In this document: positions 19,537 to 32,620 of the stretch, piece after piece
How the letters are laid out: each line of letters starts with the position of its first letter
Position numbering within the stretch: the first letter of the stretch is position 1
NCBI GenBank assembly: GCA_033398695.1
Contig: CM065801.1
Coordinates: 54,384,358-54,448,357 of the forward strand
DNA from: Orobanche coerulescens
Lineage: Eukaryota > Streptophyta > Magnoliopsida > Lamiales > Orobanchaceae
Length of the DNA stretch: 64,000 nucleotides
Direction of reading: 5' to 3'
Notes under the pieces: model-generated
The model's database searches: none
Seen by the model: the letters and a program-made list of their open reading frames with translations, nothing else
What the model was told of the DNA's origin: nothing
Made by a program: the position numbers and the translations under genes

Positions 19537-21414
19537 GCCTGGACCGAGTCATCTTGGGCATTTTTCATTTTTCTTCGTTCCATCCGCGATTTTTCACCAT
19601 AGATTGATGGTTTTGAGTAGAATCAACTTATAACAATATGTTTTGGAAGTTGTAATCGTATATTAACATCATCCTCCACCCGGATCGAAGGTAAGAACAC
19701 CTAAACTTTTGGTTTTTGGATGTTCTTGAGGTTTCTTGGTGTTTTGGCCGATTTGCTTCGTTTTGATTCAGATTGTTGATTGAACTTGATTGTAAACTCG
19801 TAATCATTCAATACTCTTGAAGTTTTGTGGAACGAATTTGAGTATTTCTTTGAATAATCGATTGAATTCGACTATGCCTTCAAAGTGTTCGATGAAATGT
19901 CTCAATGAGTTGAACTTGGAAAATTCTACACGTTTTCGTATGAATGATGGTTGTATTGATATTGTTGTGATGATTCTTGGTATTTACGAGAATTTTGTCA
20001 AGGGAAGATAATGAATTGGTGATCAAATGATTCGATTATGTTGTTATGATTATGGAATCGTAGTATTCTCGATGTTCTTGGTAGTTTGTTGCGATTCATG
20101 ATGTTATTAGAAGTACATATGTTGAAGGCTATCATTATATACACCTTGGATTGTGAATAAGGATTGTTTAGATGTTAGAACACATCACATTATGTAGTTT
20201 GAGGATTTTGAATGTGATTTCGGAATTAGTTGTGTTCTTAAGGAACTCTTGGATTATATGAATTGATGAACATGTTTGAGTGATGTTGGTGTTTTGGATA
20301 TGAATATGGAATATTCATATATAAAACTAAGTTACGTGTTTTGATCCAATATTCGTATAGGAATACGAATATGATTTCGAGTTTGATGAGAATTATTATT
20401 CATGTTTGAATTTGAGAATTCATACGTGTTGAATAAGTGTTCAATTCGGATAATGGAAATATTTGAAACCTTTGGAATATAGTATTCTATAATGTTGAAA
20501 TGATTGGATTGTCCAGATTGATGATGATAATCGGTAATTCGTTTTTATTATAAATTTACAAGGAGGAAACTTGTAATCGTATTTAAGATTGAATTTGGAA
20601 TTGGTAATGCTTAGACACTTGGTTAAATTGATTATGGATATGATGTTCGGATTGTGGAATCGTATTGTGGTTTTGAATTCGTGTTTGATTGGTTCGGGTT
20701 GTTTGGATATGTGTTTAATCGGGATATTGTAGAATCGTTGTGTTTGTTGATCGGTTATTGATTGTTATTTGTGATCATCGAGTTACGGATTGTATTGTGG
20801 ACATGAGTTCGTATTTATTGAGTTGGATTAGTTGGTTTTATGAATATGATCGAGGTTTCGTTGAACCGTTGAGTTTGTTGGTTGGGTATGTCGGTTATTG
20901 ATTTTTATCGAATGTGTGTTAATCAGTTATTGCAATAGGTTGATATGTTTTGATCGTGGATTATGACTGTTGTGTTGTGGTTGAAGTTGAAGAGTTCGTA
21001 GATTGCTTTTGGTCGGGGCTGAGGAGCTCGTAGACGAAGGCAATGAATTTTGGTAACGGCTTCGTGGTATCGGTATCGAGGCAAGTTTCTACTTGTTCAG
21101 TATATAATATTTAATGAATGGTTTCGTTTTCATTTCATTTATAATTCGTATAGCAATGTTGTTAGAAATGTAAGTTGTCGGGATAATGGTTGGTATATCG
21201 TACTCTGGTTGTAATAAATCATAAGGTATATGATTTAATTGTGTTCAAGGAAGACGTGAGTTATCTTTGGTCAAGGATATAGAATATCGGATATCGAGGA
21301 TCTTGATGACATAAGTATCGGGATAAAGTTTTATTGGTATTGAATGGATGGTACCTTATTTGAGATTATTTGTATAACTGTGTATTCGTTCAGGGATGTT
21401 GTCCGTGGAAAGGA

Positions 21415-22072
21415 TGTTTGTTCTTGCTCGAAATATTTATCTGAAGATGAAATACTGCTGGAATGGACGGACAACAAACAAGGTTGCGGGAGCACTTCCG
21501 AGAGAAGATAAATAATACAAGATTTGCCGGGTTTGTTAGGCCCGGGATTGAATGCTCTCGCGAGATATTATTAATACAAATATTCGTGGATACAAGTATT
21601 AATGTGAGAATCTAAGTACAATGAGTGTAAAAAGACCCTGTTAATCCAGCTCTTGAGCGAAGCCTTGGTGTTCTTGCTCTCGGCCGATCGTCTTCTGTGT
21701 GAGAGAGGCTGAGAGAGAAGAAGAAACCGAAAGATAGCTGTTGCCAAGAGTAGGAGAAAGCCAAGTGTGAGTATTGCTTCTGTATTGTGCGTAAAATCCG
21801 AAGGGAGTTGAACCCTTTTCCAAGTGCAGGGATCCTTCTATTTATAGGGGCTGAGGAGCCTTGATTCCTGGCGGGCGATCGCCTTTCGGCCAATAAAATA
21901 ATGGGGCGATCGTTCAAGTCACATGGGCGATGCACTAAAGTCCAGCGGTTCTGGCGGCCATTGTGCGGTCCAATGAGGAGCCAAAGACGCGTCCGGAGTT
22001 CTTTACAGCGGTCCCACGGACACCTTTCGGCGGGCTGTCGTTTGGTGGGAAGATCTTGACAGTGTGGTCAAT
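21415..22072 (-). mobile_element. B-family LTR, minus strand, first part (right copy)
   Basis: This repeats 2439-3105. It differs from the left copy mainly between 21928 and 22072, where changes cluster at CAG and CTG words. It is interrupted by A2; its remainder follows at 30898-31032. Confidence 0.85.
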
Positions 22073-24483
22073 CGTAATATCCGCAAATTTGATTTTCGTA
22101 AATTTCTTTTTCGTAGGAGTCCGTTTTGACGACTCGCTCATGACCGTTTCGTCATTCTAAGAATGATTAATTCTACACTTTTGTCATCCGAGTTCGTTTC
22201 GGTGTTGTTTTGGTTGAGTTCCGTGCTTTTTAGCGACTTTTCCGCACTTGAGTTCGATTCTTGCGAATCTCGTCCGAAACTGCTGTTTCGAGTTTCCCGC
22301 AAGTCTGTTTAACTTTGTTAGACGTGTTGTGAACTTCGGTTTGGTTATTCGATCACGTATCGTGATTTTCGGGCGTTTTGGGCCATTTTGTAATTTACCC
22401 AAAGTTACGGGTATCCATATCTGTATTTGCTGTCTCGACCCGTTTCTTGGCCGCGTATGATTAATTATTGCATTACGTTTTCATTTCGAGTCGTTGATGT
22501 CATCCGTGAACTTTTCGTCGTGTTCGTTCCGTGCGTTTTCGGAAATCGAGGCGTCGGGTCGTGGCGGCTGAGCAGCTGGCCGGACCGATGCGGCACTGTC
22601 GGAAGTGCTGGGCACTAGCAGAGCAGGCAAGGCAGGAACCGGCGTAGCGCACGCTATGGCCGGGACGCTGCGCGCGCTAGCTCGACAGTGTAACGTACGC
22701 TGTCGAGTCAGCGCAGCGTCTGTGCTCGGTGCAGGCGGAGGATTCTGAGGTTCTGGACTCGGGTAGGATCGGCAGGTAGCGCACGCTACTGTCGGTCGTG
22801 GCGCACGCTAACCGGCAGGGGTAGCGCACGCTTTCGGTCGACTAGTGTATGTTACCGGGATGAGTTTGTTAGTCCAGAGGCTCCTGGACAGGTCGGCTAG
22901 CGCGCGAGCTTCCGTAGCGCACGCTAGCGGGAGTCGGGCGGACAGTCATGGTCGGCAGAATTGGTCGGTGGTGCCGGGTCATGCGGTCCATAGCCGAGAG
23001 TGCTGGGCCGATACTGGCCGATAGCGCACGCTAGTCCGGGAAGGCTAGCGCACGCTAGTTCCGGCCCAGTATATATATGACAAACCAGCCACTTTTTCAT
23101 TCATTTTTCATTTCCTTCCTCTTCGGTCCGCGGCTGGAGCTTTGGAGCAGATGAAGCCATGTTGTTAAACAACAAATCCATGAAGTTTTTTTCTGAGTTT
23201 ATATCACCGATCAATCATCCTATAACATCCTTCGATCCAGCGAATCAAGGTTAGATCTTTAGAACCCTACTTTTGGGTAGATTTGAGGGTTTTCGCGTTT
23301 TTGTCCGATTCGTTCCGTTTTGTTGATTAATTCATGATGAATATGATAAATCTTGTTGGTATTCTTAGTTTCCCTACGGATTCATGGTATATTTCGTGGT
23401 TTTTACGGAATCGAGAGGGTTTGGTTGTGGTCCGCCCTTGTTGTTGTTTATATACGGATATACATGAATCATAGGCGGGTTTTTGGGTGTATTCCAATTC
23501 CGTATTCATTTAGAAATGGTTGTGATTGTATTCTTCGAATCGTTAGGTTCGGTTTCGTTGGTTCCTAGCGTTCGTCCGTGACTTTCCTTTCCGTTCGTCG
23601 CGTCGTCAATAATTCAAGGCAAGTATTTTTGGAAACCTTTATGCTTAACGTGGAATGGTAATGTATTTTGTGTGTGATTTGCTCACCTCGTGTTGGTCCG
23701 ACGGGATCAAGGAGGGAATCCAAAGGGTTAAGTCCTGGATTCATGAGTTTGTATAGCTAGCCAGTTCGGGAGGGTCCTTAGAGGCCTCGGGCGGGATTAA
23801 TGATATTACTTTGTTCCCAAGGCGATGCATGTGCGTGTTTTGTTTTTATAATGTGGCCAGCTCGGGAGGGTCCTTAGAGGCCTCGAGCGGGATCTATGAT
23901 ATTACTCTGTTCCCAAGGCAAATTGTTTGACTGTTTGTTTCCGGAAAAGACATGTCTGGTTTTGGCTTTTGAAATTGATATTGGTGCATGTACTATGAAA
24001 TGTGTAAGCGATTGGTTTGCCTTGAATACTTGTACTAGCGTAATTGCTAACCCCTTTGGGGACCCGTTGTTGGGGAAATTCTTGTTATGGATTTCAGGTT
24101 ATGTTCAGCCAGACGAGCGGGCACTGGGATGGTACGAGGATGTCGGCCAAGGTTGTTGAGATGTGCAATTGAGTCTTGTTATTTCCTACTGTCTCTTTTG
24201 CTGTGGATGTTTTCCAAATTGTAAATTTATAGTTTGTACTCGCGAGTACTTAGGCTTTTCCTCTGAGATTGTGATTGGTCTTTGTTGGAGTTACTGTATT
24301 TGTCGGTTGATGTTTATTATGCCGGTTGTACCGGACGTGTTGTTTTATGTTCTTGTTGTTAATAATTGTTTCCTTGCTAACCGAGATGGTTAGTCGAGTG
24401 GTGTTTTCTTGTGTTAGCCTGGTGGGTCCCATGTAGGGGTCCACGGCGCTATAATACACCTTGAATATCTCGGGGGTGTTACA
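22073..24483 (+). mobile_element. 5' LTR of A2
   Basis: The LTR is 2411 bp and ends GGGGGTGTTACA. Its first bases read TCGTAATATCC where the sister copy has CTGTAATATCC, probably a small sequence error. It has the palindrome array (about 22640-23060), the TATA box near 23070 and the family hairpins. Over its last 1.1 kb I counted about six differences from A1 and over twenty from its own 3' LTR. Confidence 0.9.
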
Positions 24484-24488
24484 GAAAA

Positions 24489-24500
24489 TGGTATCAGAGC
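24489..24500 (+). other. Primer-binding site of A2
   Basis: TGGTATCAGAGC lies 5 bp after the 5' LTR, as in A1. Confidence 0.92.
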
Positions 24501-27500
24501 TCTAGGTTTATGGATACCTAGGCTTGTTGGTTATTTGGGTCTAGTTATGTTTTGCTTTGCATATTGTCACACCGCTGCCGGCATCTCAGTACATCCAGTG
24601 CTCGTAAGTTTTCCTTACTAGATCCTCTTGTTTTCTCGTATTGAATTTTTACTTCTTGAACTGTGATTGCCTCTCTCATACTTATCGTCGAGTTGTTTTT
24701 CGATCCATCCGGTTCGTGTACTTTTGATTCTAGTATTGCGCAGTCCTTTATCTCTCTGGAGTATGTGCGCCGTTCTGGGCTTGACCGTTTGTCGTCTTAC
24801 GAGCCTTCCATCGCTAAACTTCCTAGCGTTGGTGGGATCGTTGGTGATCGAAAGATCCGAGATTTGCTCCGTGGTATATTGTGAGAGGGCTTGACTCCCT
24901 AGTCTTTTGTTGTATGATGGAATCTGTGTTTGGTAATTGCGATATACTAAATGTATGTTGAGCCGAACGTACTGATGGTTTGGACACCGAGGGGTGCAGT
25001 GTGATGTGAATGTTTTGAACATTGATATGTTCCGGGAAAGGTATCGATGGCAGAGTTTGTTGAGAAACTCACATAGATGGTTTCGACGTGTGTTCGAATC
25101 GGTGTTCATTAGTTATGCTGTTAAACTTGAAGAGATAAGTTTGACATATGCTTAGAATTAGTGTTTCCGAGTTGCGCTTGTCGAACTGGTGATTTTTGAA
25201 TGCCGTATATGCGTGTGTTCGGGAATTGATGGTACTTGGCTAATTATTGTTATTTACAACCAATGTGTTTCTATTAATAATAATACATGCGGCGTGCATG
25301 CTTGAAAATTTCTTAGACTTGATCGTATTGTGGGTTTTTGAAAAGTGACATGAATTTGGGCGAGCGAGCCTTGTATTTTCAAATAAAAACCTTGTGTCGG
25401 TATTTAAAGGTCGTGTTTAAAAGTGTTTTAGGACATTTTATAAAATATTACCGCGTTTAAACCTTTGTCGTGTTTGAAAGTGTCTTGAAAACGATTTTTA
25501 ACTTAACGGTTTTATTTTCGAATAACTAGAGTATACGATTTTTAAAAATCAAATTAGCTTGGGGAAACCTAAGCTGTCGAATCATGTTGTGTTTGTTGAG
25601 TTTTATCTTGACGGATTTTGTCTGACTTAGTCGCATCGCGATGCGTTGTTTGAGATCATTGGTCGTGATTAGTATCGAGGGGCGGTCGTCACTTACGTGC
25701 GACCTATGGATGAAAAACTCCCTTCTTTATGTTGTGCCTCGTGTGACGCGAGTTATTTGTATGATTTGTTGCTAAATGAGGGAATCCTTCTGTGGATTTT
25801 GATTTCACGATATGTGTTTATTCGACTCTCGTATTTGGTTTATACGAGGAGTGTCGTCACTGCTGACGTATTTCGAATCGCATTTTATCCGCTGCGTGAG
25901 TTATTTCAAAACGACTTTCGGTATTTTGCAAACTGAGTTTTATTTCGTAAAACCGATTCCCTAAATCAAGTTTTGGCATTTTGGCCTTGAACATTTTATG
26001 ACGGTTTGAAAAATGAGTTTGTGAGTTTTGGAAGATATTACCGTCATTGGTCTTTTTAGCATTTTCGAAATGACGTAGGAAATTGTGCTTAACCTGGTAA
26101 ATCCTTGTGAGAAAGGTTTACGGCATGTAATTTTTCTGATATGTTCTGTTGTTGTCTCTGTGGGGCGTTAGCGCACGCTACGCCTTGCGGCTAGCGCGCG
26201 CGAGAGTGCGTTGGTAGCACGCTAAGGGGAGGATAGCGCACGCTACACAGTAGTTCGAGGCGATCCGGGAGCTACCGGGTAGTGCAAGTTCTCGTTAGCG
26301 CACGCTAACACTTGGGGTTAGCGCACGCTAACAGTGTATTTTTGGTCAGGAGTTTTGTTTGACGTCGTGATAGCGCACGCTAACCTTAATGATTAGCGCA
26401 CGCTAATTGTGTCCAGTATAAGTACTGGACACCAATCTAGAAGTTGCATTTTTCTTCATTTCTTCTTCTTCCTGCATGAGTTTGAGACGTAGCGACTAGG
26501 GTTCGTATCTGGGCTGATTTTTCTTCCATCCAAAGGTGTTTTGGAGTATCCTAGATGATTTTTAACATCATCTAATCCATTGTTCTTCGCCGAATCTAGG
26601 TACTTTCTTGAATCCCTAGAGTTGACTTTTTGGAGTTCTGTTCTTGATATCGTTTTCCATCCAGTTTTGATTAACCGATTGTTGTTTTAACGATGTTGTT
26701 AAATATATCCTAGGGATTGTATATCACTGTCTTGAGTTTGAACGATTTAATGAGTGTGCTATGATGTGTTTAAGTGAATGTTGACACGTGTGAATTCTGG
26801 GTATTTTGGCCTATTGTACTTATGAAAAACTTTGAGTATCTTAGAAAATAAACCTCGAGACGTATTTTTAAAATGAATTATTTTCTCACAGTGTTCACAA
26901 GATGCCTACTAGCGCCACGCTATGTTTCAAAATTATTCTACTTTGAGTATCAAAATATTTTGAGATATTTCTAATGATTTAGAAACGCATTCGCTTAGAC
27001 CCGAAGGTCGAATATTGCTGAAAAGTTTTAATTTAAAGAAAGGTGTCTTCATTTTTTTTTATCAAACGCAAGATGATTTTTTTCAAAGTCTCGATGACGA
27101 TGTTTGTACTACTTTTTGATATATGATACTCAAGATCAACTGGTGCTTGCAAATTATTTTCAAAAGGTGGTTTTCATTTTCAAAACCTATCATTCCTATT
27201 TGCGGTCCGGGAATATATGTGTAATGTTCGTACTCTCGTTAGGGTGTTAACCCCCGAGTTGTGGCTGAATCGGTGGTGTGAGCGTTGAGTCGTTCGCCAC
27301 ACAGTTGTCGTGGTAGCCTCTGTGATGGGTGTGATGTTGGTATTGGATGTTGTCGCCTCGTAGCGGTTTATGCGTTATCGCATATATGCGAGCTGTTAGA
27401 GCTCGGGTTGGTATGATTGTGTGCATCGGTGATTGTTCCGCGTTGTGTCGATTGCTTGTTGTATTGTTACCTTGGTTCCGTTGTTGTGAGTTTCGGGGGC

Positions 27501-28490
27501 GAGGTCAAAGGTAATACCCGTACTATTTTGACTTCTATATCTTCTCTTTCTCCAGTATATCGATTCGCTCGTGTTCATTGATACCTTCTGAACTTGTTCT
27601 GTACCTTGGTTTCATCGTTCGAGCAGTACATGTCGATTTTGATCGATCAGTTATCGCTGTGACTTTTCCGAATTCAGTTCGATTCTTGTGAACCTTGTTC
27701 GGAAGTAACATCTTTTGGTTCTAATAGTTCTTTTATTCGAAGTGGATCAGATTTTGAACTTCTGTATTTTTGGCTCTATCGACTCGTTTAATGCTCGTTA
27801 ACATTTCTGAACTTTCCCTATCCCTTGGTTTTGTTGATCGAACGAGGGTGGTATTGTTTCGGAATAACTCGTTTGTCGTTGTGACTTTTCAATCGCTATT
27901 CTCTTTCCTGTGGATCTTATGGGAATGCATGTCTGGTAGTTCTCACTAGATCATCCTGGGAGTTGTTGTTTGAATTTTATTATCCTACGTGTTTCGGACA
28001 TGATTGTTCGATTTTTGTTGGTTCAATCGTTTGCTTGTTTGGTTTTTGTTCTCGTTCCGTGATTGTTGAGCGTTCAGGCTCCTTCGTAATTCCCTTAAGT
28101 TCGGGAAATTAGTATCGTTTTCGATTTTCCAACCCTTGGGCGGTGGAATTCCGTATTTGTTCAGCGTTTGGCTCGCGTTTTGGTTGATGAACCATTGGGT
28201 TGGTCAATCGTATTGATTTTTGTTCGTTGAGTTTTGTGTTTGTTCGGATAATCGACTCGATTGTATTGTCTATTTGATGACGCTTGTCACTCGTTGATTT
28301 TATTATGTCTCTACCGGTGGCGTTGTGTTAGTCGCCGTGGAGCGTGTTTTCACGCCGTATGTCTCTTTGCGTTTCTTGCAGCGTTTCGCCGTCGGGCGCG
28401 AGTTTTTGGTTTTTGTGTATCTCGTTGAGTTTTCCTGGCGGGATATTGCTTCTCCCTACTTGTTTTAAGTTTCGGGACGAAACTTCTTTT

Positions 28491-28503
28491 AAGGAGGGTA
28501 GAA
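28491..28503 (+). other. Polypurine tract of A2
   Basis: AAGGAGGGTAGAA directly precedes the 3' LTR start TGTAATATCC. The same tract is found in C (37343-37355) and F (57797-57809, minus strand). Confidence 0.88.
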
Positions 28504-30897
28504 TGTAATATCCGCAATTTTCGATTTTCGGTAAAAAAAATTTTTCGGCCGGAGTCCGTTTTGACGACTCGCTCATGACCGTTTCGTCATTCTGAGAATG
28601 ATTAATTCTACACTTTTTGTCATCCGAGTTCGTTTCGGTGTTGTTTTGGTTGAGTTCCGTGCTTTTTAGCGACTTTTCCGCACTTGAGTTCGATTCTTGC
28701 AAATCTCGTCTGAAACTGTTGTTTCGAGTTTCCCGCAAGTCTGTTTAACTTTGTTAGACGTGTTGTGAACTTCGGTTTGGTTATTCGATCACGTATCGTG
28801 ATTTTCGGGCGTTTTGGGCCATTTTGTAATTTACCCAAAGTTACGGGTATCCATATTTGTATTTGCTGTCTCGACCCGTTTCTTGGTCGCGTATGATTAA
28901 TTATTGCATTACGTTTTCATTTCGAGTCGTTGATGTCGTCCGCGAATTTTTCGTCGTGTTCGTTCCGTGCGTTTTCGGAAATCGAGGCGTCGGGGCGGCC
29001 GAAAGTACCGTCGGACCGGGTGCGGCAATCGCCGAAGTGCCGGGCACCGCCGAGCAGTGCACGGAAGGAACCGGCGAGCGCACGCCACGGCCGGACGGCC
29101 AGCGCTTAGCTCGGCAGATGTAGCGCACACTGCCGAGGCAGCGCAGCCGACGCCATCGGCCCGGGCAGAGGATTCGAGGTTACGGACTCGGGTAAGATCG
29201 GCAGTAGCGCACGCCATCGGTTGCCAGGGCGCACGCTAACCGGCATGGGTAGCGCACGCCGTCGGCCGACTAGCGACGTTACGGATGAGTTTGTTAGTCC
29301 AGGCTACCGAGTCGGCTAGCGCGCGCAGCTTCCGGCCGTAGCGCACGCTAGCGGAGTCGGGCAGATCATGGTCGGCGGGGTGGTCGGTGGTGCCGGGTCA
29401 TGCGGGCCATGGCCGAGAGTCCGGGCCGAGCATCGCCGATAGCGCACGCTAGTCCGGGAAGGCTAGCGCACGCTAGTTCCGGCCCAGTATATATATGACA
29501 GACCAGCCACTTTTTCATTCATTTTTCATTTCCTTCCTCTTCGGTCCGCGGCTGGAGCTTTGGAGAAGATGAAGCCATGTTGTTAAACAACAAATCCATG
29601 AAGTTTCTGAGTTTATATCACCGATCAATCATCTTATAACATCCTTCGATCCAGCGAATCAGGGTTAGATCTTTAGAACCCTACTTTTGGGTAGATTTGG
29701 GGGTTTTCGCGTTTTTGTCCGATTCGTTCCGTTTTGTTGATTAATTCATGATGAATATGATTAATCTTGTTGGTATTCTTAGTTTCCCTACGGATTCATG
29801 GTATATTTCGTGGTTTTTACGGAATCGAGAGGGTTTGGTTGTGGTCCGCCCTCGTTGTTGTTTATATACGAATATACATGAATCGTAGGCGGGTTTTCGG
29901 GTGTATTCCAATTCCGTATTCATTTAGAAATGGTTGTGATTGTATTCTTCGAATCGTTAGGTTCGGTTTCGTTGGTTCCTAGCGTTCGTCGTTGACTTTT
30001 CTTTCCGTTCGTCGCGTCGTCAATAATTCAAGGCAAGTATTTTTGGAAACCTTTATGCTTAACGTGGAATGGTAATGTATTTTGTGTGTGATTTGCTCAC
30101 CTCGTGTTGGTCCGACGGGATCAAGGAGGGAATCCAAAGGGTTGAGTCCTGGATTCATGAGTTTGTATAGCTAGCCAGTTCGGGAGGGTCCTTAGAGGCC
30201 TCGGGCGGGATCAATGATATTACTCTGTTCCCAAGGCGATGCATGTGCGTGTTTTGTTTTTATAATGTGGCCAGCTCGGGAGGATCCTTAGAGGCCTCGG
30301 GCGGGATCTATGATATTACTCTGTTCCTAAGGCAAATTGTTTGACTGTTTGTTTCCGGAAAAGACATGTCTCGTTTTGGCTTTTGAATTTGATATTGGTG
30401 CATGTACTATGAAATACGTAAACGATTGGTTTACCTTGAATACTTGTATTAGCGTAATTGCTAACCCCTTTGGGGACCCGTTGTCGGGGAAATTCTTGTT
30501 ATGGATTTCAGGTTATGTTCAGCCAGACGAGCGGGCACTTGGATGGTACGAGGATGTCGGCCAAGGTTGTTGACATGTGCAATTGAGTCTTGTTATTTCC
30601 TACTGTCTCTTTTGATGTGGATGTTTTCCAAATTGTAAACTTATAGTTTGTACTCGCGAGTTCTTAGGCTTTTCCTCTCAGATTGGGATTGGTCTTTGTT
30701 GGAGTTACTGTATTTGTCGGTTGATGTTTATTATGCCGGTTGTACCAGACGTGTTGTTTTATGTTCTTGTTGTTAATAATTGTTTCCTTGCTAACCGAGA
30801 TGGTTAGTCGAGTGGTGTTTTCTTGTGTTAGCCTGGTGGGTCCCATGTAGGGGTCCACGGCGCTGTAATACACCTTGAATATCTCGGGGGTGTTACA
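28504..30897 (+). mobile_element. 3' LTR of A2
   Basis: The 2394-bp LTR starts TGTAATATCC and ends GGTGTTACA. It has a palindrome array (about 29040-29480), TATA box near 29489, donor-like GT near 29665, the two-copy CGGGAGG motif, and the TAGC..GCTA/CCCC..GGGG double hairpin near 30450. It is followed by TSD TCAAC (30898-30902). Confidence 0.93.
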
Positions 30898-31032
30898 TCA
30901 ACGATCCTTGAAATGCGGATATTGTCTCGGCTCTGCACGTGGGGTCTGTCCTGAGGTTCGGCCTTTGCCGGCTGGATGACCATCGGCTTTGAGCTGCATG
31001 AGGCGGTCGTCAAAGGTCGGTCGCCAAGGGTC
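30898..31032 (-). mobile_element. B-family LTR, minus strand, second part
   Basis: This resumes the B LTR at TCAAC and matches the reverse complement of about 46965-47090 of full-length B (TGCGGAT, CTGCACGTGGG, CGGCCTTTGCCG). It is cut at 31032 by the Copia element E; the remainder of this LTR would lie beyond the window. Confidence 0.88.
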
Positions 31033-31624
31033 TGTTAGGAGTATGCCCTCGAATGCCACTCAGAGGTTGTTGAGTGAGGGCATTGTACTTGTAATTATGT
31101 AAACCATTTATATAAGGCAAATGAATTTTTCTTTATTTACTTGTAGTTACTGGCATTCCTAACTCGTAAATAAACATATAGAAACTAGTACATGTATTTG
31201 AGAGCAAAACATTCCACTCCTTATTGGATAAGGGGATAGGCACTGGAAAGGTTATAGCTCAAATACTTAATCGTTCGCAAGTCGATGAAACTTGACTGGG
31301 CGTTAAGTTTATGTGAAGACTTGTATGATGTGGTCTTTGACATGGAGAGTGCCTGCCGAACACTAATGGTTAGTGGGTGCACACGTTATAGGTATGCTAA
31401 TTGGATTAGTATACTCGAACTGACTCACCCTCGATTCGTCACACGGATTTCACTCCGAGACAGTCAATGACGGAATCGAAAGGTTGTGATAGGTATTCTT
31501 GAACCTTCGACTTGAGGATTTAGTAGGGATGTGCTTGTGACGTCAAGATTTTCATTAGAGTAGTTCGACCCTGTAAACCGGAAGGCGGGGGTCAACCTCG
31601 ATGTGCATCTTGGCGGGCAAGTAG
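31033..31624 (+). mobile_element. E (Copia) 5' LTR, segment 1
   Basis: The LTR starts TGTTAGGAGTATGCCC, the inverse of the CCCAACA end at 52217. GGGTC (31028-31032) before it should be the TSD; the partner lies beyond the window. C interrupts it at AGTAG. With segments at 46324-46643 and 51173-52217 the LTR is about 1.95 kb, in the range of long-LTR Tork/Angela-type Copia elements. It has no coding frame. Confidence 0.85.
31620..31624. repeat. TSD AGTAG at left end of C
   Basis: The same AGTAG is present at 46324-46328 after the right end of C. Confidence 0.92.
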
Positions 31625-32189
31625 TGTAATATCCGCAATTTTCGATTTCCGGTAAATTCTTTTTTTTTCGGCGGAAGTCTGTTTTGACGACTCGCTCATG
31701 TCCGTTTCGTCATTCTGAGAATGATTAATTCTACACTTTTTGACATCCGAGTTCGTTTCGGTGTCGTTTCGTTGAGTTCTGTGCTTTTTAGCGACTTTTC
31801 CGCACTTGAGTTCGATTCTTGCGAATCTCGTCCGAAACTGTTGTTTCGAGTTTCCCGCAAGTCCGTTTAACTTTGTTAGACGTGTTGTGAACTTCGGTTT
31901 GGTTATTCGATCACGTATCGTGATTTCCGGGCGTTTTGGGCCATTTTGTAATTTCTTGAAAGTTACGGGTATCCGTATCTGTAATTGTTGTCTCGACCCG
32001 TTTCTTGGTCGCGTATGACTAATTATGGTATTACGCTTTCATTTCGAGTCGTTTATGTTGTCCGCGAACTTTTCGCCGTGTTCGTTCCGTCGTTTTGAAA
32101 TCGGTCGCCGAGCCACGCGGTTGCGGATCGCCGGACGGTTGCGGGATCGCCGGACGATTGCGGCACCGCCGGACGGTGCGGGTAGAACC

Positions 32190-32620
32190 GGCGTAGCGCA
32201 CGCCACGGCCGGAAGGTCGCGGCGCTAACCGGCAGTGTAGCGCCGCCGCCGTGGCTGGCCAGCGCCACGCTCGCCCGGGCGATGGGGTTTCGAGGTTCTG
32301 GACTCGGTCATGGTCGGCTGGTAGCTCACGCTTCGCCGAGCGTAGCGCGCGCTAGTCGGCGGGCGTAGCGCACGCCGGCCGGCCTAGCGTCGTTACTGGC
32401 CGGCGGTCGATCCGGTGGCTCTTTGGATAGTCGGCTAGCGTGCGCGAGCTTTCCACCGTAGCGCACGCCAGCGGAGCTCAGTCGGCGGGTTTGGTCGGCG
32501 GGGTTGGTCGGTGATGCCGGGTCGTGTGGGCCCTGGCCGAGGATGCTCGGCCGATACCGGCCGATAGCGCACGCTAGTCCGGGAAGGCTAGCGCACGCTA
32601 GGTGGCCCAAGATAAATATG
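32190..32620 (+). promoter_or_regulatory. Palindrome array and TATA box of C 5' LTR
   Basis: Several TAGCGCACGCTA copies or variants lead to GATAAATATG. The last two copies flank GTCCGGGAAGG, as in A. The matching TATA box in the 3' LTR is at 44271-44280. Confidence 0.7.

Larger units (their letters stand above)
18700..21414 (+). mobile_element. Family G: non-coding LTR-like block (right copy)
   Basis: This copy extends 277 bp farther left than the first one. That part has no feature until the 16-bp perfect palindrome CTTAACGTACGTTAAG at 18936-18951. The palindrome array, TATA box (19527-19536) and donor-like GAAG|GTAAGA (near 19691) repeat those of the left copy. No coding frame is convincing. 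Confidence 0.55.
18977..28361. repeat. Right copy of the ~9.4-kb segmental duplication
   Basis: This is the partner of 1-9376. It continues past the breakpoint into the rest of element A2, so it keeps the ancestral arrangement, while the left copy was cut at 9376. To the left, family G sequence extends back to 18700, farther than the window shows for the other copy. Confidence 0.93.
24484..28503 (+). mobile_element. Interior of A2, non-coding
   Basis: The interior has no protein domain that I can recognise. It contains the LTR-like palindrome/TATA block at about 26150-26790, in which the TATA-like bases lie between arms GTGTCCAGTA and TACTGGACAC with a TAAG loop (26411-26434). The last 140 bp carry the CTTCTTTTAAGGAGGG sequence leading to the 3' LTR, which A1 has lost. 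Confidence 0.85.
22073..30897 (+). mobile_element. A2: complete non-coding LTR retrotransposon (LARD-like)
   Basis: All structural parts of an LTR element are present: 5' LTR (22073-24483), tRNA-iMet primer-binding site (24489-24500), a 4.0-kb interior, polypurine tract (28491-28503) and 3' LTR (28504-30897). TCAAC follows the right end and, in the left copy, precedes the left end. It has no gag or pol on either strand. Long LTRs plus a conserved but non-coding interior define LARDs, which depend on enzymes of another element. It lies inside a minus-strand B LTR. Confidence 0.92.

Noticed and set aside
31285..31470. A 61-residue frame in the first segment of the E LTR
   Set aside because: It lies wholly in LTR sequence and has no domain or conserved context.
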